From Marthasterias glacialis (taxonomy: Eukaryota > Echinodermata > Asteroidea > Forcipulatida > Asteriidae), in assembly GCA_911728455.2 (NCBI GenBank), contig OU452223.1, positions 7,338,174 through 7,402,173 on the forward strand: 64,000 nucleotides of DNA. Reading direction: 5' to 3'. The position numbers and the translations under genes were made by a program. This document shows, piece by piece, positions 37,457-49,241 of the stretch. Position 1 is the stretch's first letter. Every line of letters begins with the position of its first letter. Below the pieces are notes generated by a model. It saw nothing but the letters and a program-made list of their open reading frames with translations, searched no databases and had not been told where the DNA came from.

Positions 37457-38080
37457 GGGTTACAAATGATCAAGGGCAAAACAAAGTTTATGTCCAACTT
37501 TGAAATATCAGAAACAATAATAATAGATAAACATCAGATAGAGAAACTGGATAACTACAAATACCTCTGCAAAACACTGAAAGTTGAGAACACTACAAAA
37601 GAAGAAATAATGAGTAGGATAAAGGGGGAGGGAGGTGTGTTGGAAGGCACAAAGAATTACTGACTGACAAGGAAATACCAATGTTACTTAAAAGAAACAT
37701 ATACAATCAGTGCATCCTAACAACCATGACATGAGAGGCAGTGACATGATCAACAACCAAAGAGATGGAACATAAATTAATATCGGCGCAGTGAGCTATA
37801 GAAAGGAGGATGCTTAAACTAACTCTAAGCGACAAAGTCTGACATACCAAAATAAGGCAAAAAACTAGGATCAAAGACATCATGGAAAAGATCAAGGAAA
37901 TAAAATTGAGATGGGATGGACACTTGTCAAGGAGACATGACAGCAGGTGGACCAAGAGACTTACCGAATGGCAACCTAGAAATGGTAAAAAGAAGAAGAG
38001 GAAGACAGAAGAGAAGATGGAGAGACAAAATCCAAACATACATGAACATATGGCATGATCAAGTGGTCTTGTTCTGTACT
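37457..38080 (+). mobile_element. RTE-type LINE, 3' part of the split copy
   Basis: Continues the element at 32838-33326. It has KGKTKFMSNFEISETIIIDK, then DNYKYLCKTLKVENTTKEEI, near 37840 the terminal-domain block ERRMLKLTLSDK, and near 37870-38000 KDIMEKIKEIKLRWDGHLSR and WTKRLTEWQPRNGK. These are RTE 3' domain motifs. Frameshifts and stops are present. The protein order across the insertion shows the RTE was there first. Confidence 0.8.
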
Positions 38081-38190
38081 CATTTGAACATAGCAAATGT
38101 GTTCTACATGCATAAATGCATTCATAAATACTAATTTTAATTTTGAAATCTCATTACATTTTCCAAATTGTTTTTGTTTTAATGGATCAG

Positions 38191-38252
38191 GACCTAGACT
38201 GCTTCACATCTGTGGAACGCACGACCTTGGAAAACAAACTGCGAAGGAAAAG
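38191..38252 (+). CDS. NSF: NSF exon: short D2 lid-region exon
   Basis: 62 nt reading DLDCFTSVERTTLENKLRRK plus two bases of an Arg codon completed at 41454. It matches animal NSF at [20 protein letters not shown], with the ERTT core conserved and the rest divergent. The acceptor is TTTTAATGGATCAG and the donor AAAAG|GTATTC. Phase 0 in, 2 out, fitting both neighbours. Other frames of this stretch are open too, but only this one continues the NSF alignment without a break. Confidence 0.9.
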
Positions 38253-38384
38253 GTATTCTGTTCTTTAACATGTTTTATGTTACTGAAACCTTACATTTCT
38301 GCCTAAACCCACAAATATTGTCTGTCTGTTAATTTGTTTATGTTGTTTTTTTCATATGCACAGGCTGTTTTTTTTTTTTACACC

Positions 38385-39665
38385 AGTTGCCGCCGGGATA
38401 CTTTTCTTTTTTGTCCCATCCCCCTGGCGGTATTCTTTTGGTGGAATTGCCAGAATATTTTTCTTTGAGGGTACCACTGGCACAAAGAAACCCTGACTTG
38501 ACAATGCCAAGAGAAGAAAGATTCTCGTTGTTGCAAAACATCGGCCGTTACATACTGCATAGGAGTAGCACTAAACACGGAACCATGACTCGATTGCCGG
38601 CTTACTTTGACTTGCCTCCGAAATCCATGAATGAACAATGAACAAAAGTCTATAATCAGGGTTTGCACAAAAACCGCCTCTCAATGGCCACAAAATACAA
38701 GTAATTGCACAGTTATTGTTTGTCCTTGTGTGAGTGAATCGAAGCGTTAGACGGCGTGTGTATGGTCTGCGCATGCTCCGCAGTTGAATGACCAGGCAAC
38801 CTTTGCTCCGATGGTCGGAAATTACATAAGGGCATCACAGGGAAACATGGGGAATCCGCCGGGATTTTCTTTTTTTTTTGTCCTGTCCCCTGGCGAGATT
38901 CTTTTTGTAAAATTGCTGAAATCTTTTCTCTTTGAGGGTGCTGCTGGCACAAAGAAAACCTCAGTTGACAATACAACAAAATTTCTCTTTATTGGATCAT
39001 CCGTTTTGTTTCCCTACCGAGAAACTGTCAAATTCATGCAGCGTGAACTGCAAAACATCGGCCGTTACCTACAACATAGGAGTGGCACTAAACACGGAAC
39101 TATGGCTTGATTGCCAGCTCACTTAGACTTACTTCCATTCAGCCAAAATACAATGAATGAACAATGGTGGAAGTCTATAATCCAGGATTACACAAAAACC
39201 ACCTCTCAATGGCCAGAACACATAAATTTATTCAAAACCCTTTTTTGTCCTTGTGTGGGTGAAACAAAGCGTTAGATGGCATGTATGTGGTCTGTGCATA
39301 ATGGCGTCTTTACATGGCTTCCATTTCCAGGCAGAGTGAACATTTGAGTGTATTCACATCATCCAGTGCCTACTGGTTAAACAAAGTGGCAAAACTACCC
39401 CTCAAGGTTTTCCTGTTTAACTTATATGGCCCTATCAAGAAAATGTTAAACACTTCACCTTGAATTGCAAAACCTTGGCCATTAGTACTAAATCCGGAAC
39501 CAAGGCTGGATCCCTGGTTCTCTCTGACTTATCGCCATTGAGATGAAATACAATGAATAAACAATGGTAGAAGCTTCTCCATGTCTTGGAGTCCTCTTCT
39601 CAGAACAAAAGCACTGAGGTCTGGAATCGGGGATTACACAATAACTGCCGCATAATTGATGAAAA
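38385..39665 (+). repeat. Array of dispersed repeat family A (two long copies plus partials)
   Basis: Successive units begin near 38390 and 38860 with GCCG(C)CGGGAT...TTTTTGTCC, CCCCTGGCG and a GAATTGCC/AAATTGCT...TTTCTTTGAGGGTxCxxCTGGCACAAAGAAA block. They continue with GCAAAACATCGGCCGTTAC, AGCACTAAACACGGAAC and ATGAATGAACAATG. Unit length is about 470 bp. A third, shorter unit covers about 39340-39660. Units differ by many substitutions, so the array is not recent. Non-coding. Confidence 0.65.
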
Positions 39666-41453
39666 TTTGTGAAAATATGCATATAAGAACATACATTTTT
39701 AAAAATTGTTTCCAGATGGATGTGATTTCTTCTAGATTCTATGCTATAATCCTGGCCAAAATGGTTTGGACTCTTCCCCAGAGACTGTTGGCTCTCAATG
39801 AGAGTTGACTCTGACCCAGGGGCCGGGGGATGGGGGCCTAGCAAGTTTTTGCCTGGATTGTCTGAATTTACTTGTACATTGCTTTTTGTAAAGTGACAAC
39901 ACTTGGGCACAATCTGTCACAATCTTTTCTTTTTAAGTTTGAATGGTACAGTATGGACATTTTGTCAAAATAACAGAATGAGGGGATGAAAACAAATTGA
40001 AGGTTTTTTATGTTGTTTGTGTATCAAAAATCTGCTTATTCGCCTTGACATGAAATGTCTTTCGAAAAGTTATAAGCAAACATAACATGGTGAACTGTGC
40101 AGATTACAACAAAGTTTAGAAAGTTGCATAATAGCCTGCCATTGTTCTTCTTCAAATCGACGAATAAAATTAACTTTAACAAGTTTTTTTCTGGCACACA
40201 ACCACCAATGTAAACAGAAGACAATGCATGGTTTGGTTTATTACTGGCTCACCTACATACACGCATTGCCTATGAGTAAACCGGGGAAACCAGACTATTA
40301 TTTATTTCACCCAATTAGGCTATTTTGTTCTGATTGCTGTCTTTTTTATGGACACGCTAACGCGTAGGTGCTATTCTGGCTCTACAATTTGCACACACAC
40401 TAGTTTGGTACCAAATACATTTTAATGGTAACATGCTATGCAAATAATTAAAGCAGGTGTTAAGACACTATATGGAAGACAAAGTGTGTCCATGCAAGTA
40501 TTTTTACTCACTTAAAAAAAAAAAAGAAATACACTGGATCTTTTGAAATCATAAAGAATAATACATGGATGGTACAATCATTATAGTTGTTGTACAAATT
40601 ACCCCTAAATCGAAAACGTTAGCATTTCTGATGGGGCCAAGATTGTAGACCTGATTTTTAAGAATATTACTAACTTCAAGTAGCTTTTTTTTTAAATGTC
40701 CAGACACAAATTTGTTGTTTAATTCATAGAGTAATATGTAAGAATTAGAGGGAGCACTCGCTAAGTCACGCATGGAACTCCACTGACTCACCATGGGCAA
40801 AAATCCTTATGGGTCAATTGCATACAAATGTCCACTTTGAGAATGTTTGCTATGTACCAGTGTAATTTTTTGGTCAGCGCCATTTTCTCAATGGTAAAAA
40901 ATGCTTCCTGTCGGGCCATGTTGCTTGGTTTTGTACGCCCTCTGATTCCTTTATATTACTCTAAGGTTTAACCATAAAGTCTTTTTGCCATAAAAGTTAA
41001 TGTGAAGAATTTAGAGAATTGTTTTCAGACAACAGGTTTAAATGTTGGTTGATTGCCCCCCCCCCTCCAAAGCCATGTCTTGTAATTTACATCAAAAAAG
41101 TCTTTACACAAAAGCAATATTTAAAGAATAAAATTGGACACATGTACATACAGGTTGGCTTTGGTTGAAATCTAAACTCTACTTACTCTCAACTGGAAAG
41201 ATCCCTTTTTATTGTCAGTATGTATCACACTTTTTTTGTCACAATACCCCAAGCTTTATTTCAAGTATTGTCTTAAACCTTGAGTGAAGGCATAATAAAC
41301 TTGATATAAGTTAAACATTATTATGGGTATTTCTGACCATATGGGCACAAATTATATTCATATTACAGCAAAACAGGTAAAATATTTACATGTATCTTAC
41401 AAAATGTTGTTACAAATGCATACAAATTTGCAGATTTAAAACATTTTTTTCAG
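39666..41453 (+). other. Intron sequence, nothing recognised
   Basis: The rest of NSF intron 5. A poly(A) run at 40514-40526 and small open frames (for example minus 40800-40549) have no family match that I can name. Confidence 0.4.
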
Positions 41454-41565
41454 GCTATGCATTGGAATTAAAAAGCTGCTGGTTTTGCTTGAGTTGGTGA
41501 GACAGACTGATGAGGGATTTCGAGTTCCAAAGCTTCTTTGCTTGTTGGAAGAGGAAGCTGGGTGA
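41454..41565 (+). CDS. NSF: NSF exon: C-terminal D2 segment, possibly the last coding exon
   Basis: One base completes an Arg, then LCIGIKKLLVLLELVRQTDE, GFRVPKLLCLLEEEAG, and an in-frame TGA at 41563-41565. It matches the NSF C-terminus (human [20 protein letters not shown]... RKFLALLREEGASPLDFD). IGIKKLL and the LLxEE block are conserved. Two endings are possible. The ORF may stop at the TGA, giving a tail about 7 residues shorter than human NSF. Or the GCTGG|GTGAGA there may be a donor leading to a short further exon (a candidate acceptor TTTTGTTGCAG lies at 44630-44646). The acceptor TTTTTTTCAG is strong. Confidence 0.9.
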
Positions 41566-41905
41566 GAAACATTTTTAACGAATGTACACAACAACTGTAA
41601 AGTTATTACATAGTCAATGATTTTCAGTCAATACAAGATATGAGGCTTTACATGGTAAAGATATTAGCTTAGTCTCACTGAGATTACCATTTAATAATGG
41701 TGAGATTTTCTAAGGGCTGGTATTTAAAAGAGCCGGGAGATTTATTCTCATTGTTTTGGTTTTTGTGCTGTCACATCTCTTTATGGAAGCTTAAAGCACA
41801 CTCATCAAACTATGATTGTACATGTAAACTTTTAGAACACTGTTATTACATTTTCTAAAGAAATAAAATAAAGTTTTCATTGTAATACAGTAATTTTTTT
41901 ATATA
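41566..41905 (+). other. Downstream of the NSF exon, nothing recognised
   Basis: Contains AATAAA-like signals (around 41860-41870) that could serve as NSF polyadenylation signals if the gene ends at 41565. This is not provable from sequence alone. Confidence 0.3.
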
Positions 41906-42603
41906 TAGACCGATTGCACGACTCAAGTCACGTGACCTGTAGTGGGTATTAAAACGTAAACAAACACAACGTCCTCCATAGTGAAGTGTGGTACAGTACA
42001 TGATGATTGTTGCATTAGTTTATTCGATCGAGTCTTTTCTTTCTCAGACTCTGTAAAAAATACTCCAGAGCTTTATACCAGAGACATTTGAATGACTGAA
42101 TAAAGCCAGTAAGGACTGTTACAGCAAGTCTTGGAAATTCCACAAAGAATGTACATATCCACGATGTGGTAGTGCTAGTTGCAGGATGGAAAGTTTGGGT
42201 CAGACATGATTTTAAAGCTGAAATCATCCATAGAAAAGGCTTTCCAAAACTGTGTGATTCCTTTGTCTATTTGAAATTCCGCAAGTGCTGACTTTTTCAT
42301 TGTTTTCTACTTTTTATTTTATTTTAAAGTGATTTCCATTACAAACAAAATCACAGGCGGGTTGCTACATCGTCGTCCGAAGGTGGTAGCGCATAACTCA
42401 AAACAAACCTCTTTTGTAGCAGAATATTGGTAGTTAATGAAACTGTAATATGATTGAAAACAATGTCACGACATATGGTTTTAATTAAGGGGCTCATTTA
42501 CTGTATTATTATTACCAAAAGCTGACTGTAGGTATGACTAAGTTGGTCACAGCATGTATTTGCACGTAGTTTGCCATGAGCTGAGATGACGTAGTACCCA
42601 CTC
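41906..42603. mobile_element. CAATAGACCG-family TIR element, truncated copy
   Basis: Starts TAGACCGATTGCACGACTCA. The inside matches, in reverse orientation, the element at 49242-50055 (shared: AAACAAACACAACGTCCTCC, CATGATGATTGTTGCAT, TTTGCCATGAGCTGAGATGA). It ends at the AGTACCCACT block without the other terminal repeat, so its right end is lost or rearranged. A 70-codon minus-strand frame inside has no known domain. Confidence 0.65.
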
Positions 42604-42618
42604 TAACTATCAAATAAA

Positions 42619-42700
42619 CAATAGACCGATTGCGCGACCAATGTTTACATGTCATCACGTGACCACGTAATGACATGAAAACATTGGCCGCACACTTTTT
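42619..42700. mobile_element. Solo end of the CAATAGACCG family forming a hairpin
   Basis: CAATAGACCGATTGCGCGAC is followed by CCAATGTTTACATGTCAT, whose near-complement ATGACATGAAAACATTGG follows 15 bases later. It looks like two terminal ends fused head to head after loss of the interior. Confidence 0.55.
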
Positions 42701-42842
42701 ATCCTAAAAGAATGTGAATAAGGAAATAAATAATTTTGCACTATTTCTTATAAAAATGGTAGTTTCATTAAAGAATTTGCACCTTGTGTTGGTGCTAGGC
42801 TGAAGTGAGCACTAAATTTGGGCCAAACATCAAATTGTGTGT

Positions 42843-43080
42843 TGTGTAATGCACGTAAACAAACACTTATCGCTAAGAGAAGGGATTTGCTCCGGTGTTT
42901 CTGGCAGTGGCTGCTGAATGCGCCACAGCACCTTGTAAACACTTATAAGGTGCTACATAAATGGGTCTCATAATTCAAAAACTTCAAAAACCTGTCATAA
43001 AAAATGACAATAACAAGTGCCTTGAGTACCTAACTGCTGGTAGGTACGTACGCTATATAAGACTCTGGTTATTATTACAC
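42843..43080 (+). mobile_element. tRNA-Leu SINE, 5'-truncated copy
   Basis: Matches the body of the SINE at 3120-3552 in the opposite orientation: GTAATGCACGTAAA, CTTATCGCTAAGAGAAGGG, GCGCCACAGCACCTTGT, and an end CTATATAAGACTCTGGTTATTATTAC. The tRNA head is missing, as expected of 5' truncation during retrotransposition. Confidence 0.75.
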
Positions 43081-44221
43081 TGGTTTGCTAATTCAATCCG
43101 AACTGACACCCCAACATTTAGTTCCATGTTCTCATAGGATCTGCACACACTGTGCTTGAGCAGAAAATCTCATACTTAACATTTTCACATCAGGACATTA
43201 ATCATTATACCATATTGTAGGGTATGGCTGAACTTTTTTCCACATTGGGACAATGTTACACCACACAGGGTATATAATTAACTTATCTGTGAGGGTAGAG
43301 GTTGATATTGTGTTGGAAAAAGCCTTAGCAGCGCCACGGCAGCTCAGGCTAAGAAGCTGAGAAGGATTACAGGAATGTTATAGGCCCAATGACCAGGGCA
43401 CTAATGTTAAAGCACATCCAGACATTAAATATTGTGAAATGCCCTACTAGTTTTTTTTTATTACTATCATTATTATTGTGATTATTTTTTAATTTTTTAT
43501 TATGGTTATTGTTGTTGTTGTTATTATTGTTGCTGCTGCTGCAGTTGTTTTGTTTTTGTTTTATTATTGTTGTTATTATTATTATTATTACTATTATTAT
43601 TGTTATTATATTGTTATCATAATTCAATTTCTATTTTTCTTATTTCAAATATGTGTTCAGGCTTGAGTAAACCCCTGCAATCAGCCACAGCAAGTTACAA
43701 TTCAGAACGATGCTGAATATTCAACATGGGAGCATTGGTATGAATTGGTCACTGAGTAACAAGTGTCTGTTGAAACTGATAGAAATTTAATTTTCCCATT
43801 AATTTATCCTCATTATTGGGAAACAAAAAACTAAAATAGGGATAAAACAGCTAGTTTTATCTCCCAAAGTCAAAGTTAATGACATAAATGAATTAGTCCA
43901 GCTTGGTATAATCAGCTTAGCATCACCATACTACCAGTCTTACTGACCATTGCTGAGCTTGCACTTACAACCAAATGGTTAAATGTTCCAAATGTAGTGT
44001 TATTGCTTTCATTGTTTTAAATTATTTACAATCATGATTCACGAAAAGTCAACAAACCAAGTCAGTTATGTTCTCTTATTGAACCATCTTTAGTCATTCC
44101 AGTCAATATCCTACTCTGCTGTAGAAAGGGAGGATTTTCACTCCATTTTGACTGTGACAGTTGTAGCTGTCTTCTTGTATTTAACTTTTTTAATTGTTCT
44201 CCACTAAGAAAAGGAGGGTTT
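43081..44221. other. Intergenic stretch between the convergent genes, with a microsatellite
   Basis: Holds an A/T-rich trinucleotide microsatellite (TTATTG/TTATTA runs) at about 43450-43625. No gene recognised. The interval would contain the 3' UTRs of NSF (plus) and the tubulin-like gene (minus). Confidence 0.5.
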
Positions 44222-44245
44222 TTATCGCATTGTCTCTGATGTCTG
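44222..44245 (-). CDS. Possible terminal coding exon of the tubulin-like gene
   Basis: On the minus strand an acceptor (TTTTTCCAG) at 44246 is followed by QTSETMR and a TAA. The frame would continue phase 0 from the candidate exon at 45181-45258. This rests on splice signals and phase only; tubulin C-terminal tails are variable, so homology cannot confirm it. Confidence 0.2.
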   Translation of the reverse strand, partial: QTSETMR

Positions 44246-45180
44246 CTGGAAAAACAAAGGTTAAAACTCGCATATAGAAAACAAAATTAATAATAGCAAT
44301 AAACTAAAACATATTTGCTATAACCATCGATTGACCACAGATAGTTTTTTCCTTTTTATGCAAAAAATACAGTTAAATTGTGCTTAGAACTGCTTTTAAA
44401 TTTCCTTTAAATTTAAATTGAAATGTACCATCTGTTGTCATATTCTCCTTACAAATCCAAAACATATACATGTAGCTTTATGCCCACATTTTGTGCACAA
44501 TGTAATTACTAATTGAAAGATAGTCTTGTTAAATCTCTACCTAAATTATTTTACAAAACATTTTTTAAGGGGAAAAAAGTAAATGTTAATTTATAATTTA
44601 ACATTATGCCACTTTAAAAATTCTTGAATCCATGGTTTTGTTGCAGAGTAAAGACATCTTTGAAAAGGTATGGTTTATTGTACTGTTGTAATCACATATT
44701 AGTTTTCAAGTAATAAACCACTTGTTAAAGATGCATTGTCCGATTTTGGGCCAATGATGAACGGGTCGCGGCAGGTCCATTGCGATGCTCTCATTTTTTT
44801 CTAACAAAAATGATAATATCAAATGGAATGATCCATCTACAATTAACATTTACTGTGGTGATAATCTAATATGGTAATGTTTAATGTTCGTAGATATTAA
44901 ATTAGTTCAGCTATTCTGTAAAACTCATAGCTTTGACATAGCTTGGACTCTTTTTAACATAGCTTGCTTCATTTTGAACTTTCAATTGTGTTTATTAATG
45001 GTTAATATTGATGGCTATGTAAAGATGACATATTACTGGAAAATAATATTCCTTCTGATTCTCTAGTGCAAGAAATGTAGCAAACACTTATACATGTAGG
45101 TGTATGAAATACATGTAGATGTATGTAGTTTCTTTGTGGTTTATTGGTGTAAATCAGAAGCAGGTTTTGAGTGTGCATAC

Positions 45181-45258
45181 CTGGAATACCATCTTCTGAG
45201 GAAGCATTTTGGATATAGTCTCTAAGAACTCAATGTATAACTCAATTGTCTTGCTTGC
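45181..45258 (-). CDS. Possible exon of the tubulin-like gene
   Basis: On the minus strand: a good acceptor (TTTATATATTCAG), 26 open codons (ASKTIELYIEFLETISKMLP, QKMVFQ), and donor CAG|GTATGC, phase 0 at both ends. This fits downstream of the phase-0 end of the exon at 51158. The segment is helical in character, as expected for tubulin helix H12, but it lacks a convincing match to the family. Confidence 0.3.
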
Positions 45259-48200
45259 CTGAATATATAAAGAAGCATTTGAAATGTGAAGTTAAACAAA
45301 CATGTACTGTAGTGAGCGGAAAAGGAAAAAAACACTTCTGTCTGGAGGTGATCCCTAGAGTGGTATATTTTACTGAGGCATGGCATCTTGGCTTTAGCCA
45401 AGAGATATATATATGCTTCCATGGGTGATACATACATTTATGGAGTAACAGTGTAAGTCGTTATGCTCCGTCTAATAACACAGCCAGCTTATCATTATGA
45501 GGCAGTATAAAACTATTAATTGATGAACAACAAACATTAAAGTTGAAACAAAACTAAAAGGTTGTGTTGGAGACGGCAACACACTGACAAGGAATAAAGA
45601 AAAAAACCTAAGAGATAAAAACACTCAGACTTACTTAACTGTTTATACTACAAATACCAACGGAACATACTCCACCTATCATGAGTCTGAATATGTGTTG
45701 TAATGAAAAATGCCCACATTAGCAATGTTTGCCGAGTTGTGGAATGTTAAAGGGTGGTTCTATGGTGCTCTGAGTGATTGAGTTTTTGTTTTTTGCCAAT
45801 AGATGGAGTCCACAGGAAATAGAAAAAACTATTCAAGTCCCTAACCTCAAATAAAACAGGGTAACAATGATTTTTCTCTGAATCACTTCAAGTGAAAGTC
45901 TGAAAAACCTGGGGTCAAGCAAACCACTTGACAAAGGACTCTTGACGTCAGTGGAAGCTAGTTGATTTGAACCTGATTTAAACGTTCAGAGCTAACCCAA
46001 ATACAGCCCTGAACTTCACAATTTCCAATCAACATGGCCGTGAATGTTGAGTCTATAAATGATGATCCAACGTAATCAGCAAGGCCATTTCCAATGGATT
46101 TGGGTTTTGTGCGTTTTACTTTCTTCATGGGCAAAGCAATTTTGCTTGATTTGGTGCAGGACATGTCAAGTGTTGTCTACACAACAGTGCATCTCAAGGC
46201 CGGTTACAAACTGAATGATCATGGCTGAGTCAGATATTTGGAACATTATAGAATTGTTCCTGAGAATATTGCCTTTTTCAAGCGACCCAAGTGACTTGGA
46301 GAAAAGTGGGTCAAGCGACTCAGAGGAAAGTGGGGGTAAAGAATATGACATTCTTGACTAGTTTTCTGAGGTGTGGTCACTCCAGCGATGGTTGTTCATG
46401 GTGCTGAACCGGCGTTTCCAGCCGACTGCCCTGGTTGCTGCTGCTGGTGTAGCAGGGGAAGCGCAGAAAGCCGAAGACCTACCTCTCCTACCTGCACAAT
46501 GACATGTGACTTTGTAGTTGGTTCGTCTAAACTTTCCCACAAAAAAAAGAGAGTATAAATCTACTCGGCAAAGAGTTATGATGATTATGTGTATTACTTG
46601 TAATTGTGTGTCAAACCCTATTGTACTAGCCACCAGTGATGTTAAAAGATCATATGCATATAAGCAGTTTTTGATTTGGGGCTGAAAACACGGCGCAAAG
46701 TAGTGAATTTTTGACATGAATTCTTTATTACTGACTACAAATTTTAAGCATAAAACAGTACAGTATCTACGATGTGTACTCGGCCACAAAAAGGTAATAA
46801 AGGTAATAACTAAAATATTAAGAACACCTTCTAGCCATGCTTTAAATTTGAAACTTTTTATAGTAATATCAGGATCGTAATCTTAGATAAAATGTATGTA
46901 AAGCTGTGTTTTCTGTATAATGCATATAAATATGTGACATAGTTAAGAAAACAATTAGCAAAATCAATAAACAAACTTTTAGTATAAACATTTATTTCAA
47001 ATGTACGATACCACAATATTGTTGTTACTGTTAAAAACATCTTTAGATTTCTATAATTTGATACATGCTTTTACATGTAATTCGCTGATAAGTTGAGTTT
47101 GAAATTAACAATATGATAGTAGTTAAGATGTAAGATGTGAAAAAAACTTGTTGACAACATATCACACATTTCTTAACATTCTTTCAATATGTGAATTTGG
47201 AAAAAGTTGTGTTTTCTTTCTATGTACAAAATGTTATGTTTCTTTTTGGCAATACACAACTTTTAAATATGATACTTAATCATTCCATAAAAGTGAGGCT
47301 ATGATTGATAGCAAAGGATTGAACCAGTAGACAACACATTCTTCTCATATGCATTCAATATTTATTAGTAGAAAAGTTGTAACCCAGACTTGGGGACCAA
47401 TTTGAATTGGTTTTATATGATTGTCTTTAAATAAATTATATCCCGCGACAAGTCTAATGAAATCTGGGTTTTCATTTTGTTAAAAGATTGTTTGCACCAA
47501 TCACTGGCAGAACACAATGAGACTAACTTAAAACAAGGACTAAAAGTACTAATCTGGGGTGTGCAAGTTATTGTACCTCAACTTTGTAGTAGTTGGCGCT
47601 GAAGTTGCCAGAGGTGTTCATTTGCCCACTGTGGCATTTGAGAACACAGCTGATTTTCACCTTTGTTTTGTAGTCTTTATGATACAGATGTCAGGATGAA
47701 AATATAATACAGAATGTACTGTGTTAAGGCTTTACAATGGCCTGGATGTATGGAAATGTAATGTAAAAAACAAGTAAAATACAAAGTTCCATGAAATCTC
47801 ATCCCTGAGATATTGGTATCTGACATTGAAAGTCAATTCACTTTAGCAGAATTTTGGAAGTTCATGCATAAGTGTATAGTGGCCCTTGCAATGTAAGTAC
47901 TAACGGTCAACAAGCAAGGGCTAGGAACCACACATCAAGATATTGGTACAATGCAAATTAATTTGAACACATTTTTTACACATCTGTGACTAGGGTGCTA
48001 TTATTTGGCAGACCGTTGCAAACACGCTTAGATGCAAATTGCATATCTCAGATAAGTTTTATTAGCAAATTGAGTATAGGACAGGTATGTGCAGTCCCAC
48101 ATCTTGAGGGAAGGAACAAATTGAACTGCACAAAGCTGATCTAGTCTTTTGATTCTACATAAGCACCCAAAAATGCTCAATGGAAGCTCCAAGTGTACAT

Positions 48201-49241
48201 AATGTGTTGATTGTAATGCACTTCCATTGAGCAACTTTGGGTGTTTATCCATGCACAGCTGATCTATTATTTGACTATATCTATGAACACATCTTTTCGT
48301 TGGTAAACCACAACCTTTCTTGATTAAAATTAACGTAATTCAATTTATTCTTTGGTCACAACACAATTGATGAAACTGCAGAAGCTGTGAATGGCTATGA
48401 CAGTCCCTGAGGTTGGATCATCAACCTTTGAATAAATGAAGACGGTCGCAATCTCTGCTTTATAGCTCTTTGAAATGCAGATCATGACTTCCAATTAGAC
48501 CGTGCTGACCCCAGGGTGCTATTTACATGACTGTCTTTGACTCTGCAAAGAAGAGTGTAAATATATTCATACATTTATGCGATACACTGAATTTGTTTTT
48601 TAATTATAATTATTATTCAGCATTCTCATTTATGTTTATTTGAACTCTTTCAATGAAACAATTAATCAATTTCACTCATTTTAAAAGAATACTCCAATCC
48701 CAGTAACTATAAGCCTCTTTTATATCCATCCATGATTAATTACTATTCATCTTAACTCCTTACATGTTAGGGCCATGTCACACAGGCCAATTTTTACGGG
48801 CAACATGGAGGCAACCAACTGCAGCGCATGCAAAAGAAACACTTTGGGAGCACAGGGGTTATTTTTCTAACAATGTCTTACAATCCTCAAGAAAATTAGG
48901 TGAACATTCAAATGTGAATGCCTTTTCTTCTTGGAGATTGCCTGGAACTGGTTGCCTGTAAATTGCCTCGTGTGACATGAGCCTTTAAGTGCTGCTTACC
49001 TATACCAAACTTTGATTAAGCTACTGCTGAATAATCCTCAATGACATTACTCATGTTTTCAAATGATTCTAAAAACAAACTCTGCAGGAAAAAAAATTCA
49101 AACAATATATTGTACAAGATCTGTACAGACTCAAGACTTTGGTTTTAATCATAGAGCCCGGTTCATACTTCACGCAAATGCAAAGTGAATTTTGTTGATG
49201 CAACAATTCAGTATGCGCAGTTTTTTAACTGTGACGCAAGA
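45259..49241. other. Long AT-rich stretch, largely unannotated
   Basis: No recognised protein or RNA gene. A 46-codon plus-strand frame starting at 46213 (MAESDIWNIIELFLRILPFS... SGSSDSEESGG) has an acidic Ser-rich style seen at the starts of DNA-transposon proteins, but no diagnostic domain. A hairpin with flanking direct repeats lies at 48127-48278. The rest is simple AT-rich sequence. Confidence 0.35.
48127..48278. repeat. Hairpin flanked by direct repeats
   Basis: The arms AAGCACCCAAAAATGCTCAA...(48161-48186) and CTTCCATTGAGCAACTTTGG...(48221-48246) pair with few mismatches around a 34-base loop. Outside them TGCACAAAGCTGATCTAGTC (48127) recurs in direct orientation as TGCACAGCTGATCTATTATT (48253). 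It is probably a decayed foldback transposon. Confidence 0.55.

Noticed and set aside
43450-43625. CRISPR-like array
   Set aside because: The periodicity is a simple trinucleotide microsatellite without spacers, and the genome is eukaryotic.
43367-43627. Asn/Ile-rich minus-strand frame
   Set aside because: Translation of an AT-rich trinucleotide microsatellite.
44647-44667. A 21-nt final NSF exon between TTGTTGCAG and GTATGG
   Set aside because: It has splice-like flanks, but the residues do not match the NSF C-terminus and the preceding exon already has an in-frame stop.
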